DNA from: Planctomycetota bacterium
GTDB lineage: Bacteria; Planctomycetota; Phycisphaerae; Phycisphaerales; SM1A02
Assembly (NCBI GenBank): GCA_024226535.1
Contig: JAAELP010000290.1
Span: forward strand, 1-41,703
DNA length: 41,703 bases
Reading direction: 5' to 3'
Shown here piece by piece: positions 29,905-38,002 of the stretch. Position numbers and translations under genes: made by a program. Below the pieces are notes generated by a model. The model searched no databases, was not told the origin of the DNA, and saw only the letters and a list, made by a program, of their open reading frames with translations. How positions within the stretch are numbered: position 1 is the stretch's first letter; the number at the start of each line of letters is the position of its first letter.

Positions 29905-30244
29905 GACCGGATCTCGGCCAAGATTCAAGCGTTGGATCGCGTTCGTCCGATGACGGCCGAGACCGGGGTCGTCGGTGGGGACTCGGGAGTGGCGAATGGA
30001 CCGTGCTTGGTGCCATCGCATGCGAGGGGATTTGGAGCCGCAGAGGCTGCGGTCGGTGGATTCCACCGAACTCGTCGCTGCGGTCCGACGTACTGAAACT
30101 GCAGAAGATGGTGGATCTGGGGATCCGCCAGGACCATAGCCACGCTTGCCGGGCGGCCTGTTGACGCAGGCACGCCGGGATTTCTCCTTTCTTCTTTCTC
30201 CTCCTTCGCCGCCTCGGCTTCACCGCCGGGGCGGCGGGTTTTTT
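29905..30244 (+). ncRNA. Candidate structured RNA with its own terminator
   Basis: The gene-free 470-bp gap between thiL and waaA (both minus) is dense in plus-strand hairpins. CCGG-A-TCTCGGCC (29907-29919) pairs with GGCCGAGACCGG (29955-29966). Small hairpins lie at 30038-30052, 30054-30068 and 30111-30128 (7-bp stem, TGGG loop), and a longer bulged one at 30149-30178. A pyrimidine tract follows, containing CTCCTTTCT (30184-30192) and CTCCTCCTT (30198-30206), and then a terminator. A weak promoter is TTAGAT (29871) with a 16-bp spacer to TACTTT (29893). No convincing ORF is present, and RNase P, SRP and tmRNA signature sequences were looked for and not found. If transcription starts further upstream, TCCCC...GGGGA around 29876/29983 would extend the first helix. 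Confidence 0.5.
30207..30244 (+). terminator. Rho-independent terminator of the RNA candidate
   Basis: CGCCGCC (30207-30213) pairs with GGCGGCG (30230-30236), followed by GG and six T. It points rightward, yet the genes on both sides run leftward, so it must serve a plus-strand transcript from the gap. Confidence 0.65.
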
Positions 30245-30264
30245 GAGGCGTGGCCGACGCGTGC

Positions 30265-31509
30265 TCAGCGATCCGGAGCGAGGAGTTCGATGAGCAGGCG
30301 CGCGTGACGCGCCGTGGCCCCCTGCTCCCGTTCGATGACCGCGCGGCCGTTCGCGGCGAGGGCGGCGCGGCGGTCGGGATCGGCGAGGAGCGAGGCGATC
30401 GTGGCCCCAAGCTCGGTGGCGGGGATCTGCACGAGACCGTCCCCCGCGAGCAGCGCGTCAACCGTGGCCTGGAAGTCGCCGGTGGCGGGACCCACGACGG
30501 TGGCGCGTCCCAGCGCGATGGGCTCCATCATGTCTGAGCCGTGCAAAGAACCGAAACTGCGACCGACCACGCAGAGATCCGCGAGCGCGTAGGCGCGTCG
30601 CAGCTCCCCGATCGTGTCCAGGAGATAGCGATCGCGGTCGCTGCCCACGTCGCCCCGCGACCGCCGCGCGCATCCGGGCAGGTCACGGGAGGCCTGGTCG
30701 AACCACTCCGGTTTGCGCGGCGCGCACAGGAGCTGAACGCCTTCGGGCACGGCACCGTCGAGCAGCGCGTGCTCTTCGGGGGCGGTCGAGCCGGCCACGA
30801 CGAGCGGTCGGGACCGGTCGAGGCCCAGCGCATTCGCCAGTTCGTCGGCGCCGGCGACGGTGTCGGTGATCTCCGCCGTGTCCCACTTCATGGTGCCGGT
30901 CACGACGACGCGCTCCGCCGCCGCGCCGAGAGCCCGGAAGCGTTCCGCGTACGCCTCCGTCTGGACCGCCGCGAAGGCGAGACGCGAGAACGACGGTCGC
31001 ACGAGGGCCCGCACGCGGGCGTACCGCCGGGCGCTGCGCTCCGAGAGCCGGCCGTTGATGACGCCGAGGGGGATGCCACGCCGCGCGCAAGCGGCGGTGA
31101 ACGCCGGCCAGACCTCCAGCTCGACGAGCCCGATCGCGTCGGGCCGGACGCGGTCGAGGAAGCGTCGCGCCGCGAAGTTGAAGTCAAGCGGGTAACGCAC
31201 CACCGGCAGGTCGTTCCCGAAGAGCGTCCGGGCCCGCGCAAAGCCCGTGTTCGTCGTGGCCGCGACGACGACCTCCACGCCCTCGGCGGCCAACTCGCCG
31301 ACGAGCGTGCGGATCGCGTTGACCTCGCCCACGGAGACGGCGTGAAGCAGCAGCCGACGCCCCGGGGTGCCGGCGGGCAGATGCGGCGCGGCGCCGAGCC
31401 GCCCCGACCAGTCCGAGCGGAGCTTGCCGGTGCGCGCCAGCCGCCAGAGCCACCACGGGGCGGTCAGAAGGCACGCGACCAGCGCGACGAGATCCACCAA
31501 CCACCGCAT
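30265..31509 (-). CDS. waaA: 3-deoxy-D-manno-octulosonic acid (Kdo) transferase
   Basis: A 414-aa GT30 enzyme that adds Kdo to lipid A precursor at the inner membrane. The N-terminal hydrophobic anchor is followed by LLLHAVSVGEVNAIRTLV (catalytic Glu), TTNTGFARA, DFNFAARRFLDRVRPDAIGLVELEVWP (ELEVWP signature), GVINGRLSERSARRY, GTMKWD, VVAGSTAPEEHALL and GRSFGSLHGSDMMEPIALGRATVVGP. All family marks are present, and length is normal. It shows that the organism makes a Kdo-bearing lipopolysaccharide. ATG start with TACACT ending 7 nt upstream. It is divergent from the S9 peptidase gene across a 68-bp gap. Confidence 0.95.
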   Translation of the reverse strand: MRWLVDLVALVACLLTAPWWLWRLARTGKLRSDWSGRLGAAPHLPAGTPGRRLLLHAVSVGEVNAIRTLVGELAAEGVEVVVAATTNTGFARARTLFGNDLPVVRYPLDFNFAARRFLDRVRPDAIGLVELEVWPAFTAACARRGIPLGVINGRLSERSARRYARVRALVRPSFSRLAFAAVQTEAYAERFRALGAAAERVVVTGTMKWDTAEITDTVAGADELANALGLDRSRPLVVAGSTAPEEHALLDGAVPEGVQLLCAPRKPEWFDQASRDLPGCARRSRGDVGSDRDRYLLDTIGELRRAYALADLCVVGRSFGSLHGSDMMEPIALGRATVVGPATGDFQATVDALLAGDGLVQIPATELGATIASLLADPDRRAALAANGRAVIEREQGATARHARLLIELLAPDR

Positions 31510-31516
31510 GGAGCGG

Positions 31517-31522
31517 AGTGTA
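31517..31522 (-). promoter_or_regulatory. -10-like TACACT, 7 nt before the waaA start
   Basis: On the minus strand TACACT ends 7 nt before the ATG, again without room for a Shine-Dalgarno sequence. Confidence 0.4.
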
Positions 31523-31559
31523 GAGCGGTTTCACTTCAGGTGCGGACCGCTCGACGCCG

Positions 31560-31565
31560 TATACT
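31560..31565 (+). promoter_or_regulatory. -10-like TATACT, 12 nt before the S9 peptidase start
   Basis: TATACT is the best -10 hexamer match in the window and ends 12 nt before the ATG. The gap CGCCGCCCGTCG has no Shine-Dalgarno sequence. Confidence 0.5.
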
Positions 31566-31577
31566 CGCCGCCCGTCG

Positions 31578-33596
31578 ATGATCATCACCGCGCGGCCAAC
31601 CCTCGCCCGCATGCTCGCCGCCGGCATCGCGCTCGGAAGCGCCGCCGCGGCGGCCGCCCCCCCCACTGCCACCCCCACGGCCCCGCCCGCTGGCCCCCTT
31701 CCTGCGCTCATCCCACGCGAGGCGTTCTTCGGCCCGCCCGACCGCACCGGTCCGCGGATCAGCCCCGATGGCGAGCGCCTCGCCTACCTCGCGCCGCACG
31801 GGGGCGTGCAGAATGTCTGGGTGCAGACCATCGGCGCCCACGACGCGCGACCGGTGACGTGGAGCACGAAGCGCCCGATCCGGCGTTGCTGGTGGGCGGC
31901 GAACGGCGAGCAGATCCTCTACCGGCAGGACGCCGACGGCGACGAGAACCACCATCTCTACGCGGTCGATCTCGACGGGGATCCCGCGCACGACCTCACG
32001 CCGATGGACGGCGTCCAGGCCCGGCTCGTCGCCGTCGACCGCGACCATCCCGACGAGATCCTCGTGGCCGTCAACGATCGCACGCCCCGCGCCCATGACG
32101 TCTGGCGGATCGACACGCGAAGCGGCGAGGGCACGCGCGTGCTCGAGAACACGCGGGGGTACACGCGCTTCCTCGCCGACGCCACGCTCACGGTGCGCGT
32201 CGCGTCGCGGACGACCACCGACGGCGGCGAGGTCGTGCACCTGCGCGACGGCGAGGCTGAGCCGTGGTACGAGCTGGTGCGCTGGGGGCTCGACGAGGCC
32301 GAGTCGTCGCGCCCGTTGGGCATCTCCCGCGACGGCGGGACGGTGTACCTGCTCGACGCCCGCACATCCGACACGAGCCGGCTCTACGCGTACACGGACG
32401 GTCCGGACGGCCCCTCGTACGCCCGCATCGCCGGCGACGAGCGGGCCGACGTCGCCCGCGTCCTCTTCGACCCGGGCACGAGGCGGCCGCAGGCCGTCGC
32501 CTTCGACCACGCCCGGCGACGGTGGCGCTTCCTCGACGGAGGTGTGTTCGCCGACTGGGCCACGCTGCGTCGCGTCGCCGACGGCGAGCCGTCGATCGTG
32601 AGCCGTGATCGCGACGACGGGCGCTGGGTCGTCGCCTTCGAGCGCGACGACGGGCCGATCGCGTACTACCTCTACGAGCGAGCCGCGCGAGAGGCGACGT
32701 TCCTCTTCGTGGAACGCCCGCCGTTGGCGGTGGCGTCCCTGGCGAAGATGGAGCCGGTGACGATCACCGCGCGCGACGGGCTCCCGCTCGTCAGCTACCT
32801 GACGAAACCGATCGGTTCGACGGGACCGGTGCCGATGGTACTCCTCGTGCATGGCGGGCCGTGGGCACGGAACCGCTGGGGGTATCACCCGGTGCACCAG
32901 TGGCTCACCAACCGCGGGTACGCGGTGCTCAGCGTGAACTTTCGCGGTTCGACGGGTTTCGGCAAACGTCACCTCAACGCCGGCAACCGCCAATGGTCGG
33001 GCCGGATGCACGACGATCTGATCGACGCGGTGAACTGGGCCGTTTCCGAAGGCGTCGCCGACCCCGACCGCGTCGCGATCATGGGCACGAGCTACGGCGG
33101 CTACGCCACGCTCGTCGGCCTCACGGTGACCCCGGAGTTCTTCGCCGCCGGCGTGGACATCGTCGGGCCATCACACGTGCCCACGCTGCTGGATTCGATC
33201 CCGCCGTACTGGGAGCCGATCCGGGCTCGCTTCGACGCCCGCGTCGGCACCGCTGCCGACGGTGACCTGCTCGAGATGATCTCGCCGCTGAACTACGTGC
33301 ACGCGATCCGCCGACCGCTCCTGATCGGGCACGGGCGCAACGACCCGCGGGTGAAGGAGGACCAGAGCCGGCAGATCGTCGTCGCGATGCAGTCGCGGGG
33401 GCTGCCCGTGACGTACGTTCTCTTCCCCGACGAGGGACACGGCTTTCGGCGCCCGGCCAACCGCATGGCGTTCTACGCGATCACGGAGGCGTTCCTCGCC
33501 CAGCATCTCGGGGGCCGCTTCGAGCCGATCGGAGAGGCGGTCGACGCTTCGAGCGCGCGTCTCGAAGCGGGCGGGGAACTGATCCCGGGGTTGTGA
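31578..33596 (+). CDS. Secreted S9-family prolyl oligopeptidase-type serine peptidase
   Basis: A 672-aa exported peptidase. A signal peptide (about 1-27, ends AAAAAAPP) is followed by a beta-propeller domain (about 50-370, with repeated segments such as PRISPDGERLAYLAP and GISRDGGTVYLLDAR) and a C-terminal alpha/beta-hydrolase domain. The catalytic triad is visible: Ser505 in IMGTSYGGYATL, Asp589 in GHGRNDPRVK and His621 in PDEGHGFRRPANR. LLVHGGPWARNRWGYHP forms the oxyanion-side loop. The layout fits acylaminoacyl-peptidase/DPP-like S9 enzymes that trim short peptides in the periplasm. It converges on the ClpP-fold operon, with a shared palindromic terminator between them. Confidence 0.92.
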   Translation: MIITARPTLARMLAAGIALGSAAAAAAPPTATPTAPPAGPLPALIPREAFFGPPDRTGPRISPDGERLAYLAPHGGVQNVWVQTIGAHDARPVTWSTKRPIRRCWWAANGEQILYRQDADGDENHHLYAVDLDGDPAHDLTPMDGVQARLVAVDRDHPDEILVAVNDRTPRAHDVWRIDTRSGEGTRVLENTRGYTRFLADATLTVRVASRTTTDGGEVVHLRDGEAEPWYELVRWGLDEAESSRPLGISRDGGTVYLLDARTSDTSRLYAYTDGPDGPSYARIAGDERADVARVLFDPGTRRPQAVAFDHARRRWRFLDGGVFADWATLRRVADGEPSIVSRDRDDGRWVVAFERDDGPIAYYLYERAAREATFLFVERPPLAVASLAKMEPVTITARDGLPLVSYLTKPIGSTGPVPMVLLVHGGPWARNRWGYHPVHQWLTNRGYAVLSVNFRGSTGFGKRHLNAGNRQWSGRMHDDLIDAVNWAVSEGVADPDRVAIMGTSYGGYATLVGLTVTPEFFAAGVDIVGPSHVPTLLDSIPPYWEPIRARFDARVGTAADGDLLEMISPLNYVHAIRRPLLIGHGRNDPRVKEDQSRQIVVAMQSRGLPVTYVLFPDEGHGFRRPANRMAFYAITEAFLAQHLGGRFEPIGEAVDASSARLEAGGELIPGL

Positions 33597-33604
33597 ATGA
33601 GAAA

Positions 33605-33630
33605 CCCCGTCCGAACGCGTTCGGACGGGG
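33605..33630. terminator. 26-bp perfect palindrome, probable bidirectional terminator
   Basis: An 11-bp stem CCCCGTCCGAA with a CGCG centre lies between the convergent S9 peptidase and ClpP-fold genes, 9 nt after the S9 stop. On the minus strand it is followed by TTTCTC, a weak U-run; on the plus strand there is none. Confidence 0.6.
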
Positions 33631-33658
33631 CATGGGTGATCGGGTCGAGCGGAGTTCG

Positions 33659-34978
33659 TCAGCGACCCCGCATGTTGGCGATCTGCCTGCGCAACTCGGC
33701 GTTCTCCCGCTCGAGCTGGTTCTTGATCCTCTCACGCTGCGCGGGGATGGGGCTGAAGCAGTTGGGGCATCGATCGACCCAGCGGATGAGCTGCTCGTTG
33801 ATCTTGATGAGCCCTCCAAGCCGCTCGACGGCGCTCCCGCTCGACTTCCAGTAACCGCGCCTCTGCTGCAGGAGCTGGATCTCCTTTTGCCCGCGCTCGA
33901 ACGTGTCCTTCCACTTCTTGGCGATCTTGCGACCGTAGCCGTCGATCTCGTGCCATTCGGGCAGGTCCAGGAGCACGGCGAGTTCCTTGCCGGTGTCGGC
34001 GGTGCCCTTGGAGAAGCCGCAATCCTTGGCGACCGAAGAGGTGAAGCTCAGGTTGCTGTCATCGTCGGAGAGGACCACGTCGCCGGACATGTCGCCGTAG
34101 AACATCACCTCGCCCGTCTCCGGGTCCTTGGTGTACGAGCACATGGCGGTGTTCGTCTTCATGGCGTTCGCGATGTGCACGCTGTACCCGGACTTGCGGG
34201 CGATCTCGGCGAGGTGCTCCATCGCGTCCACGAGCTCCTGGCCCTTGATCGACTGGCCCGAGCCGGGGTTCCACGTCGTGATTGCGCCCGCCGAGCCCTC
34301 GGTCATGAAGTAGATCTCCTCGCAGCACATGGCCGTCTGGCAGCCGGCGGAGATCGCCTTCTTGATCCAGGCGACGACGCGGTGTCGTTCGCGGATCTTG
34401 AAGATCTCCTCGGCGATGTACTGCGACTCCAGCGACGAGCCGCCGTTGGAGTTGATGAGCAGCACGATGGTCTGACCGGGGCCGTAGGTGTCGGCGTGCT
34501 CGCCGATCTCGGTGATCTCTTCCTTGCGGAACGACTGGCCGACGCCACCGTCCAGCGGAAGAACGAAGACGCCGAGCGGCCGGCCCTTCTCGTCGACGGG
34601 TGCGGACTTGTCGGTCTTGCCGGGGCGACGGGAGCCGCGACGCTTCTTCGCCTTCGGCTTCGACATCTCTTCCTCGCTGCCGATCGTGCGCATGTGCACG
34701 ATGTCGTCGCGGAAGATCGTCTTCTGTTGCGGGTTCCCGGCGATGTGGCCTTCGACGATCAGGTAGAGCTTCGCGACCTTGATGAGCTTGCCGGAGAACT
34801 TCAGCTTGGTGTGGTGCTCGAGGTAGGTGACCTCGACCTTGTCCTCGATGGCGCCGCGCCAACGCGAACCGTCCTTGAGGCGGATCTCGACCGACTTGCC
34901 GGCGGCCTCCGCGGGGACGGTCGCCAGGAACGCCACGGCGATGCACGCCGCGATGATGTGGCACGCGATGTTTCTCAT
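33659..34978 (-). CDS. Secreted ClpP/NfeD-protease-fold protein (Ser in ISAG)
   Basis: A 439-aa exported protein, second of a tandem pair. After the signal peptide (MRNIACHIIAACIAVAFLA) comes a small beta domain (about 27-100, DGSRWRGAIEDKVEVTYLEHH and RDDIVHMRTI), a Lys/Arg-rich linker, and a ClpP/crotonase-like core: VFVLPLDGGVGQSFRKEEI, TIVLLINSNGGSSLESQYIAEEI, and WIKKAISAGCQTAMCCEEIYF, where ISAG fits the nucleophile turn of NfeD-type (1510-N) and SppA proteases. The end is a coiled coil (ERIKNQLERENAELRRQI) preceded by a CPNC pair. It may be a periplasmic serine protease, but the lysine partner is not certain. The ATG at 34978 is chosen over one 18 nt earlier because GAGG lies 8 nt upstream. 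Confidence 0.72.
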   Translation of the reverse strand: MRNIACHIIAACIAVAFLATVPAEAAGKSVEIRLKDGSRWRGAIEDKVEVTYLEHHTKLKFSGKLIKVAKLYLIVEGHIAGNPQQKTIFRDDIVHMRTIGSEEEMSKPKAKKRRGSRRPGKTDKSAPVDEKGRPLGVFVLPLDGGVGQSFRKEEITEIGEHADTYGPGQTIVLLINSNGGSSLESQYIAEEIFKIRERHRVVAWIKKAISAGCQTAMCCEEIYFMTEGSAGAITTWNPGSGQSIKGQELVDAMEHLAEIARKSGYSVHIANAMKTNTAMCSYTKDPETGEVMFYGDMSGDVVLSDDDSNLSFTSSVAKDCGFSKGTADTGKELAVLLDLPEWHEIDGYGRKIAKKWKDTFERGQKEIQLLQQRRGYWKSSGSAVERLGGLIKINEQLIRWVDRCPNCFSPIPAQRERIKNQLERENAELRRQIANMRGR

Positions 34979-35045
34979 GTTCAACCTCGGGATCATTGGA
35001 TCGTGCTCCGGGACCTTCGTCTGCCTTGGGTTTCGATCGGACCGA

Positions 35046-36506
35046 TCAGCGGCCGCTACCGGGGCGCCCGCCCGGAGGCCCGGTGCCGCCGCGGCCGCGG
35101 CGGCCGCGCTGACGCAGTCCGCGCATGCGCTCCTTCATTTGCTCGATCTGAATCTCCAGGCTGAACCGGCGGACGCCGTCGCTGCCCAGGCGCGTCTCGA
35201 CGGCCTCGTATCGGTCCATGGCGGCGACCACCCTCTCCAGGCACTTCTTGGCCTTGCCGAGGTACGGGAGCGTGTCCTCGCCGCTCGCCCAGCCCATGAA
35301 CTGGTTGTAGTCCTGGAGCCAGGTGTGGCAGTTCGCGTAGGTGCGACGCCAGTCCTCGCGGTAGTCCTCGAAGATCCGCTCCGCCTCCGAATCGAGCTTC
35401 CTGTACTCGCGAATCCCCAGCAGCAACGCGAGGTCGTCGAGGTTCGCCGCCGTGCCGTCGCTGATGCACAGGTCCTCGGCGGTCTTGGCGCGGAAGTTCG
35501 AGGTGTGGTCTTCGCTGCTGTCGACGATGTACTCGCCCTTGGTGTCGAGCGACCAGATGACCTCGCGGCCCTTCCACGTGCCGCTCAGGGAGTACTTCGG
35601 CTGCACCATCGCGTCGGCGAGCTCGAGCGAGTAGCCGCCGTACTCGAGGAAGCCCTTGACCCAGCTCATGAACGCGGCGGTCATCTTGCCGCGGACGTCT
35701 TCGTCGGACCACGCGTCGAACCCGGTCTGGTCGCGGGCGGAGACGAGGCCGGCGAGCCGGGCTTCCGGCGTCATGTACAGCTCGTCCCACACGAGGGCGA
35801 CGGCGGAGCTCACGCCCACCGAGTCCTTGATCCAGATGACCTGGCGGTACTCGCGGAGATCATCGCGGAAGAGGTTGATGAGCTCGCGGAACTCGTCGAA
35901 GTCGGCACGCCCCATCTCCTCGCGGCCGATCAGCGAGTAGAGCACGTCCTCGTTGTCCTTGCAGTCCATCTCGATGACGAGGATGTCGGGCTTGGTGGCG
36001 TGGATGTCGTCGAGCATCTCCCGGTAGACGTCCGTGTGCACGTCCGTGCCCATCTGGCCCTTCATCGGGATGATGTAGAACGACGGGGCGTCCGCGTCGA
36101 CGTGCGCGCGGTGCGCGCCGTAGGTGCGCTCCGGCTCGTCCTCGTCGGGACGCGACGTCGCGCGGCGCTTCCTGCGGGTCGGCTTGTGCGTAGTCTCCTC
36201 TGCCTCGCCGGCGATCGCGACGTCGCGGTGGATCTCCGCGATCTCCTCCAGCAGGTAGGTGACCCGCGTTCGGATGTTGCTCGCCTTGTGCACGAGCTGG
36301 AAGACGATCGAGTCGCCCTTCTCCTCGAGGATCTTGCCGTGCAGTTCGCGGCCGTCGTCCATGACCAGGATGTCCTCGGTCTCCTCGACGGGAGCGGCGA
36401 TCGCACTCGGCTCGAGGCCGAGGCCATCGAGCGGCACGGGCAGCACGAAGGTGGCGAGGGCGACGGGTACGAAGAGTCTCATGAACTTCGGCAATCGCTT
36501 CTTCAT
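35046..36506 (-). CDS. Secreted ClpP/NfeD-protease-fold paralogue
   Basis: A 486-aa exported protein lying 67 bp upstream of its paralogue on the same strand. It has the same order: signal peptide (FMRLFVPVALATFVLPV), a small beta domain (ILVMDDGRELHGKILEEKGD), a basic linker (HKPTRRKRRATSRPDEDE), and a ClpP-like core with FYIIPMKGQMGTDVH, ILVIEMDCKDNED and VIWIKDSVGVSSAVALVWDELYM. The Ser pair in GVSSAV is shifted by two residues from the ISAG Ser of the paralogue, so the active site may differ or be lost. The C-terminus is a coiled coil followed by a Gly/Arg/Pro-rich disordered tail. GAGGAC lies about 8 nt before the ATG. The 5' leader contains a 13-nt tandem repeat. Confidence 0.7.
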   Translation of the reverse strand: MKKRLPKFMRLFVPVALATFVLPVPLDGLGLEPSAIAAPVEETEDILVMDDGRELHGKILEEKGDSIVFQLVHKASNIRTRVTYLLEEIAEIHRDVAIAGEAEETTHKPTRRKRRATSRPDEDEPERTYGAHRAHVDADAPSFYIIPMKGQMGTDVHTDVYREMLDDIHATKPDILVIEMDCKDNEDVLYSLIGREEMGRADFDEFRELINLFRDDLREYRQVIWIKDSVGVSSAVALVWDELYMTPEARLAGLVSARDQTGFDAWSDEDVRGKMTAAFMSWVKGFLEYGGYSLELADAMVQPKYSLSGTWKGREVIWSLDTKGEYIVDSSEDHTSNFRAKTAEDLCISDGTAANLDDLALLLGIREYRKLDSEAERIFEDYREDWRRTYANCHTWLQDYNQFMGWASGEDTLPYLGKAKKCLERVVAAMDRYEAVETRLGSDGVRRFSLEIQIEQMKERMRGLRQRGRRGRGGTGPPGGRPGSGR

Positions 36507-36539
36507 CGCATGTCCTCGCTGGGGGGAATGGCCCCGGGG

Positions 36540-36585
36540 GGGGATGACTGACGGGGATGACTGACGGGGATGACTGACGGGGATG
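36540..36585. repeat. 13-nt tandem repeat, 3.5 copies
   Basis: The unit GGGGATGACTGAC occurs three times in perfect tandem, followed by a partial GGGGATG. It lies 34 bp upstream of the ClpP-fold operon start, inside its probable leader. Copy number is likely to vary. On the minus strand it reads as repeated GTCAGTCATCCCC. Confidence 0.85.
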
Positions 36586-36733
36586 CCTGGTGATTGGCCG
36601 GAGGTCCGAGGGATTCGAGGCCCGCCGTCGCGGCCCCGGCGGGGCCATGGTCGCCACATATTAGGATGCTCCGGCGGGTTCAAAGTTCCCTCGAGGCTGT
36701 TTTTTGTGCCGGGAGGCCTCTTCTCGGGGCCCG

Positions 36734-37981
36734 TCAGCCGCCCTCCGGCTCGGTCTGAACGATCGCCTCGGCGAGGGCCAGGGCTTCGTCCCGGTTCGCG
36801 ATCGAGCCCTCGAGCTGCGCGTCGTAGACCCCGTCGAGAATCCGCTTGAACGTCGGGCCGGGCTGCAAGCCCGCGCGGATCAGGTCTTCCCCGCCGATCA
36901 GGGGCTCGGGGGCGAGGTCGGTCTCGGCCAGCTCCATCACGCGGCGCTGGATGTCCACGAACGCCTGGGCGTCCTCGGTGCGGATGAGGATCCGAGCCGG
37001 CTCGAAGGCCGGGGTGGACGCGAGCCGCTTCTGCGCGGCGACGCCGAGGCTCGGCCACGGGCCCGCGAGGATCTCGTGCGTCTCCAGGACACGCTGAAGC
37101 CCCTGTCGCTCGTCGTTGGAGAGCACCAGCGCCGCCGTCCAACGCGCGACGGCGTCTTCGATCGGCTCCTCTCGTGCCCGGTCGAGCCACCACGCGGCGA
37201 GCGCGGTGGCGAGCGGCACCTCGGCGGGCAGGCGCCCGACACGCAGTGGCGCCGTCAACCGGGGCGGCTCCTGAAGGACGGCTCCGTCGAGGCGGAGGTA
37301 CTGGATCTCCCAGATCGCGACGGCGCGGTTGTCGTCGTCGAGCATCATGCGGATCTCGTGGCCGATGCGCTCGCGGCTCACGCCCTGAAGATCGTCAGCG
37401 GATTCGCGGATGGTCTCAGCCGTCTCCGGCTCGATCGCGAAGGCGAAGCGAGCGGCGAAGCGCACCGCGCGAAGCATGCGCAGCCGATCCTCCCGCACGC
37501 GCTCGGCGGGATCGCCGATGGCGCGGATCACCTTGCGCTCGAGATCCCGACGCCCGCCGACGAAGTCGATGATCTCGTTGGTGACCGGATCCTCGAACAG
37601 CCCGTTGATCGTGAAATCGCGGCGGCGGGCGTCGTGCTCGGCGTCGCCGAAGGTCACCGACTCCGGATGGCGGCCGTCACGATACGTTCCGTCGCTGCGA
37701 AACGTCGCCACCTCGATCATGCAACGACGTTGGCGCACGAGCATGACGCCGAAGGCCTCCCCGACACTGTGGGCGCGCGGGAAGATGGCTCGCACCTGCT
37801 CCGGGAGCGCATCGGTCGCCACGTCGTAGTCCTTCGGCTCCCGGCCCATGAGGCGGTCGCGCACGCACCCACCGGCGAAGTACGCCGTATAGCCGGCCTC
37901 CCGGAGCGCCGCGGCGACCTCGACCGCGGCGAGGCGCAGATCGGAGTCCGGTGGACCGGGTTGGGAGGGGACGGCGGTCAT
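36734..37981 (-). CDS. CCA tRNA nucleotidyltransferase / poly(A) polymerase family
   Basis: A 415-aa class II nucleotidyltransferase. The head domain has TAYFAGGCVRDRLMGREPKDYDVATDALPEQV, with the GG...R and the D-x-D metal pair (DYD), then IEVATFRSDG and DARRRDFTINGLFEDP. The neck has IIDFVGGRRDLERKVIRAIGDPAERVREDRLRMLRAVRFAARF, a family hallmark. It adds or repairs the 3' CCA of tRNAs, or adds poly(A); sequence alone does not separate the two. Length is typical of bacterial enzymes without an HD domain. ATG start with TACGAT ending 6 nt upstream. rsmD ends 21 bp before it on the same strand. Confidence 0.92.
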   Translation of the reverse strand: MTAVPSQPGPPDSDLRLAAVEVAAALREAGYTAYFAGGCVRDRLMGREPKDYDVATDALPEQVRAIFPRAHSVGEAFGVMLVRQRRCMIEVATFRSDGTYRDGRHPESVTFGDAEHDARRRDFTINGLFEDPVTNEIIDFVGGRRDLERKVIRAIGDPAERVREDRLRMLRAVRFAARFAFAIEPETAETIRESADDLQGVSRERIGHEIRMMLDDDNRAVAIWEIQYLRLDGAVLQEPPRLTAPLRVGRLPAEVPLATALAAWWLDRAREEPIEDAVARWTAALVLSNDERQGLQRVLETHEILAGPWPSLGVAAQKRLASTPAFEPARILIRTEDAQAFVDIQRRVMELAETDLAPEPLIGGEDLIRAGLQPGPTFKRILDGVYDAQLEGSIANRDEALALAEAIVQTEPEGG

Positions 37982-37987
37982 CGGTTG

Positions 37988-37993
37988 ATCGTA
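37988..37993 (-). promoter_or_regulatory. -10-like TACGAT, 6 nt before the CCA enzyme start
   Basis: On the minus strand TACGAT ends 6 nt before the ATG at 37981. It overlaps the short gap after rsmD and would allow separate transcription. Confidence 0.4.
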
Positions 37994-38002
37994 GTGTTTC
38001 GT

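Noticed and set aside
29733..30164. A 143-codon plus-strand open frame across the thiL start and the gap
   Set aside because: Its composition is like translated non-coding GC-rich DNA, it overlaps thiL and has no Shine-Dalgarno or -10 box; the hairpins and terminator fit an RNA better.
29822..30245. RNase P RNA, tmRNA, SRP RNA or 6S RNA in the thiL-waaA gap
   Set aside because: The conserved RNase P P4 sequence, the tmRNA CCA end and T-loop, and the SRP GGAAG/GNAR loop were not found. A 6S-like layout could not be supported because the long helix closes too early.
36690..36720. Terminator at the GTTTTTTG run
   Set aside because: The T-run is on the plus strand, with no strong hairpin directly before it and no plus-strand gene upstream; neighbouring genes run leftward.
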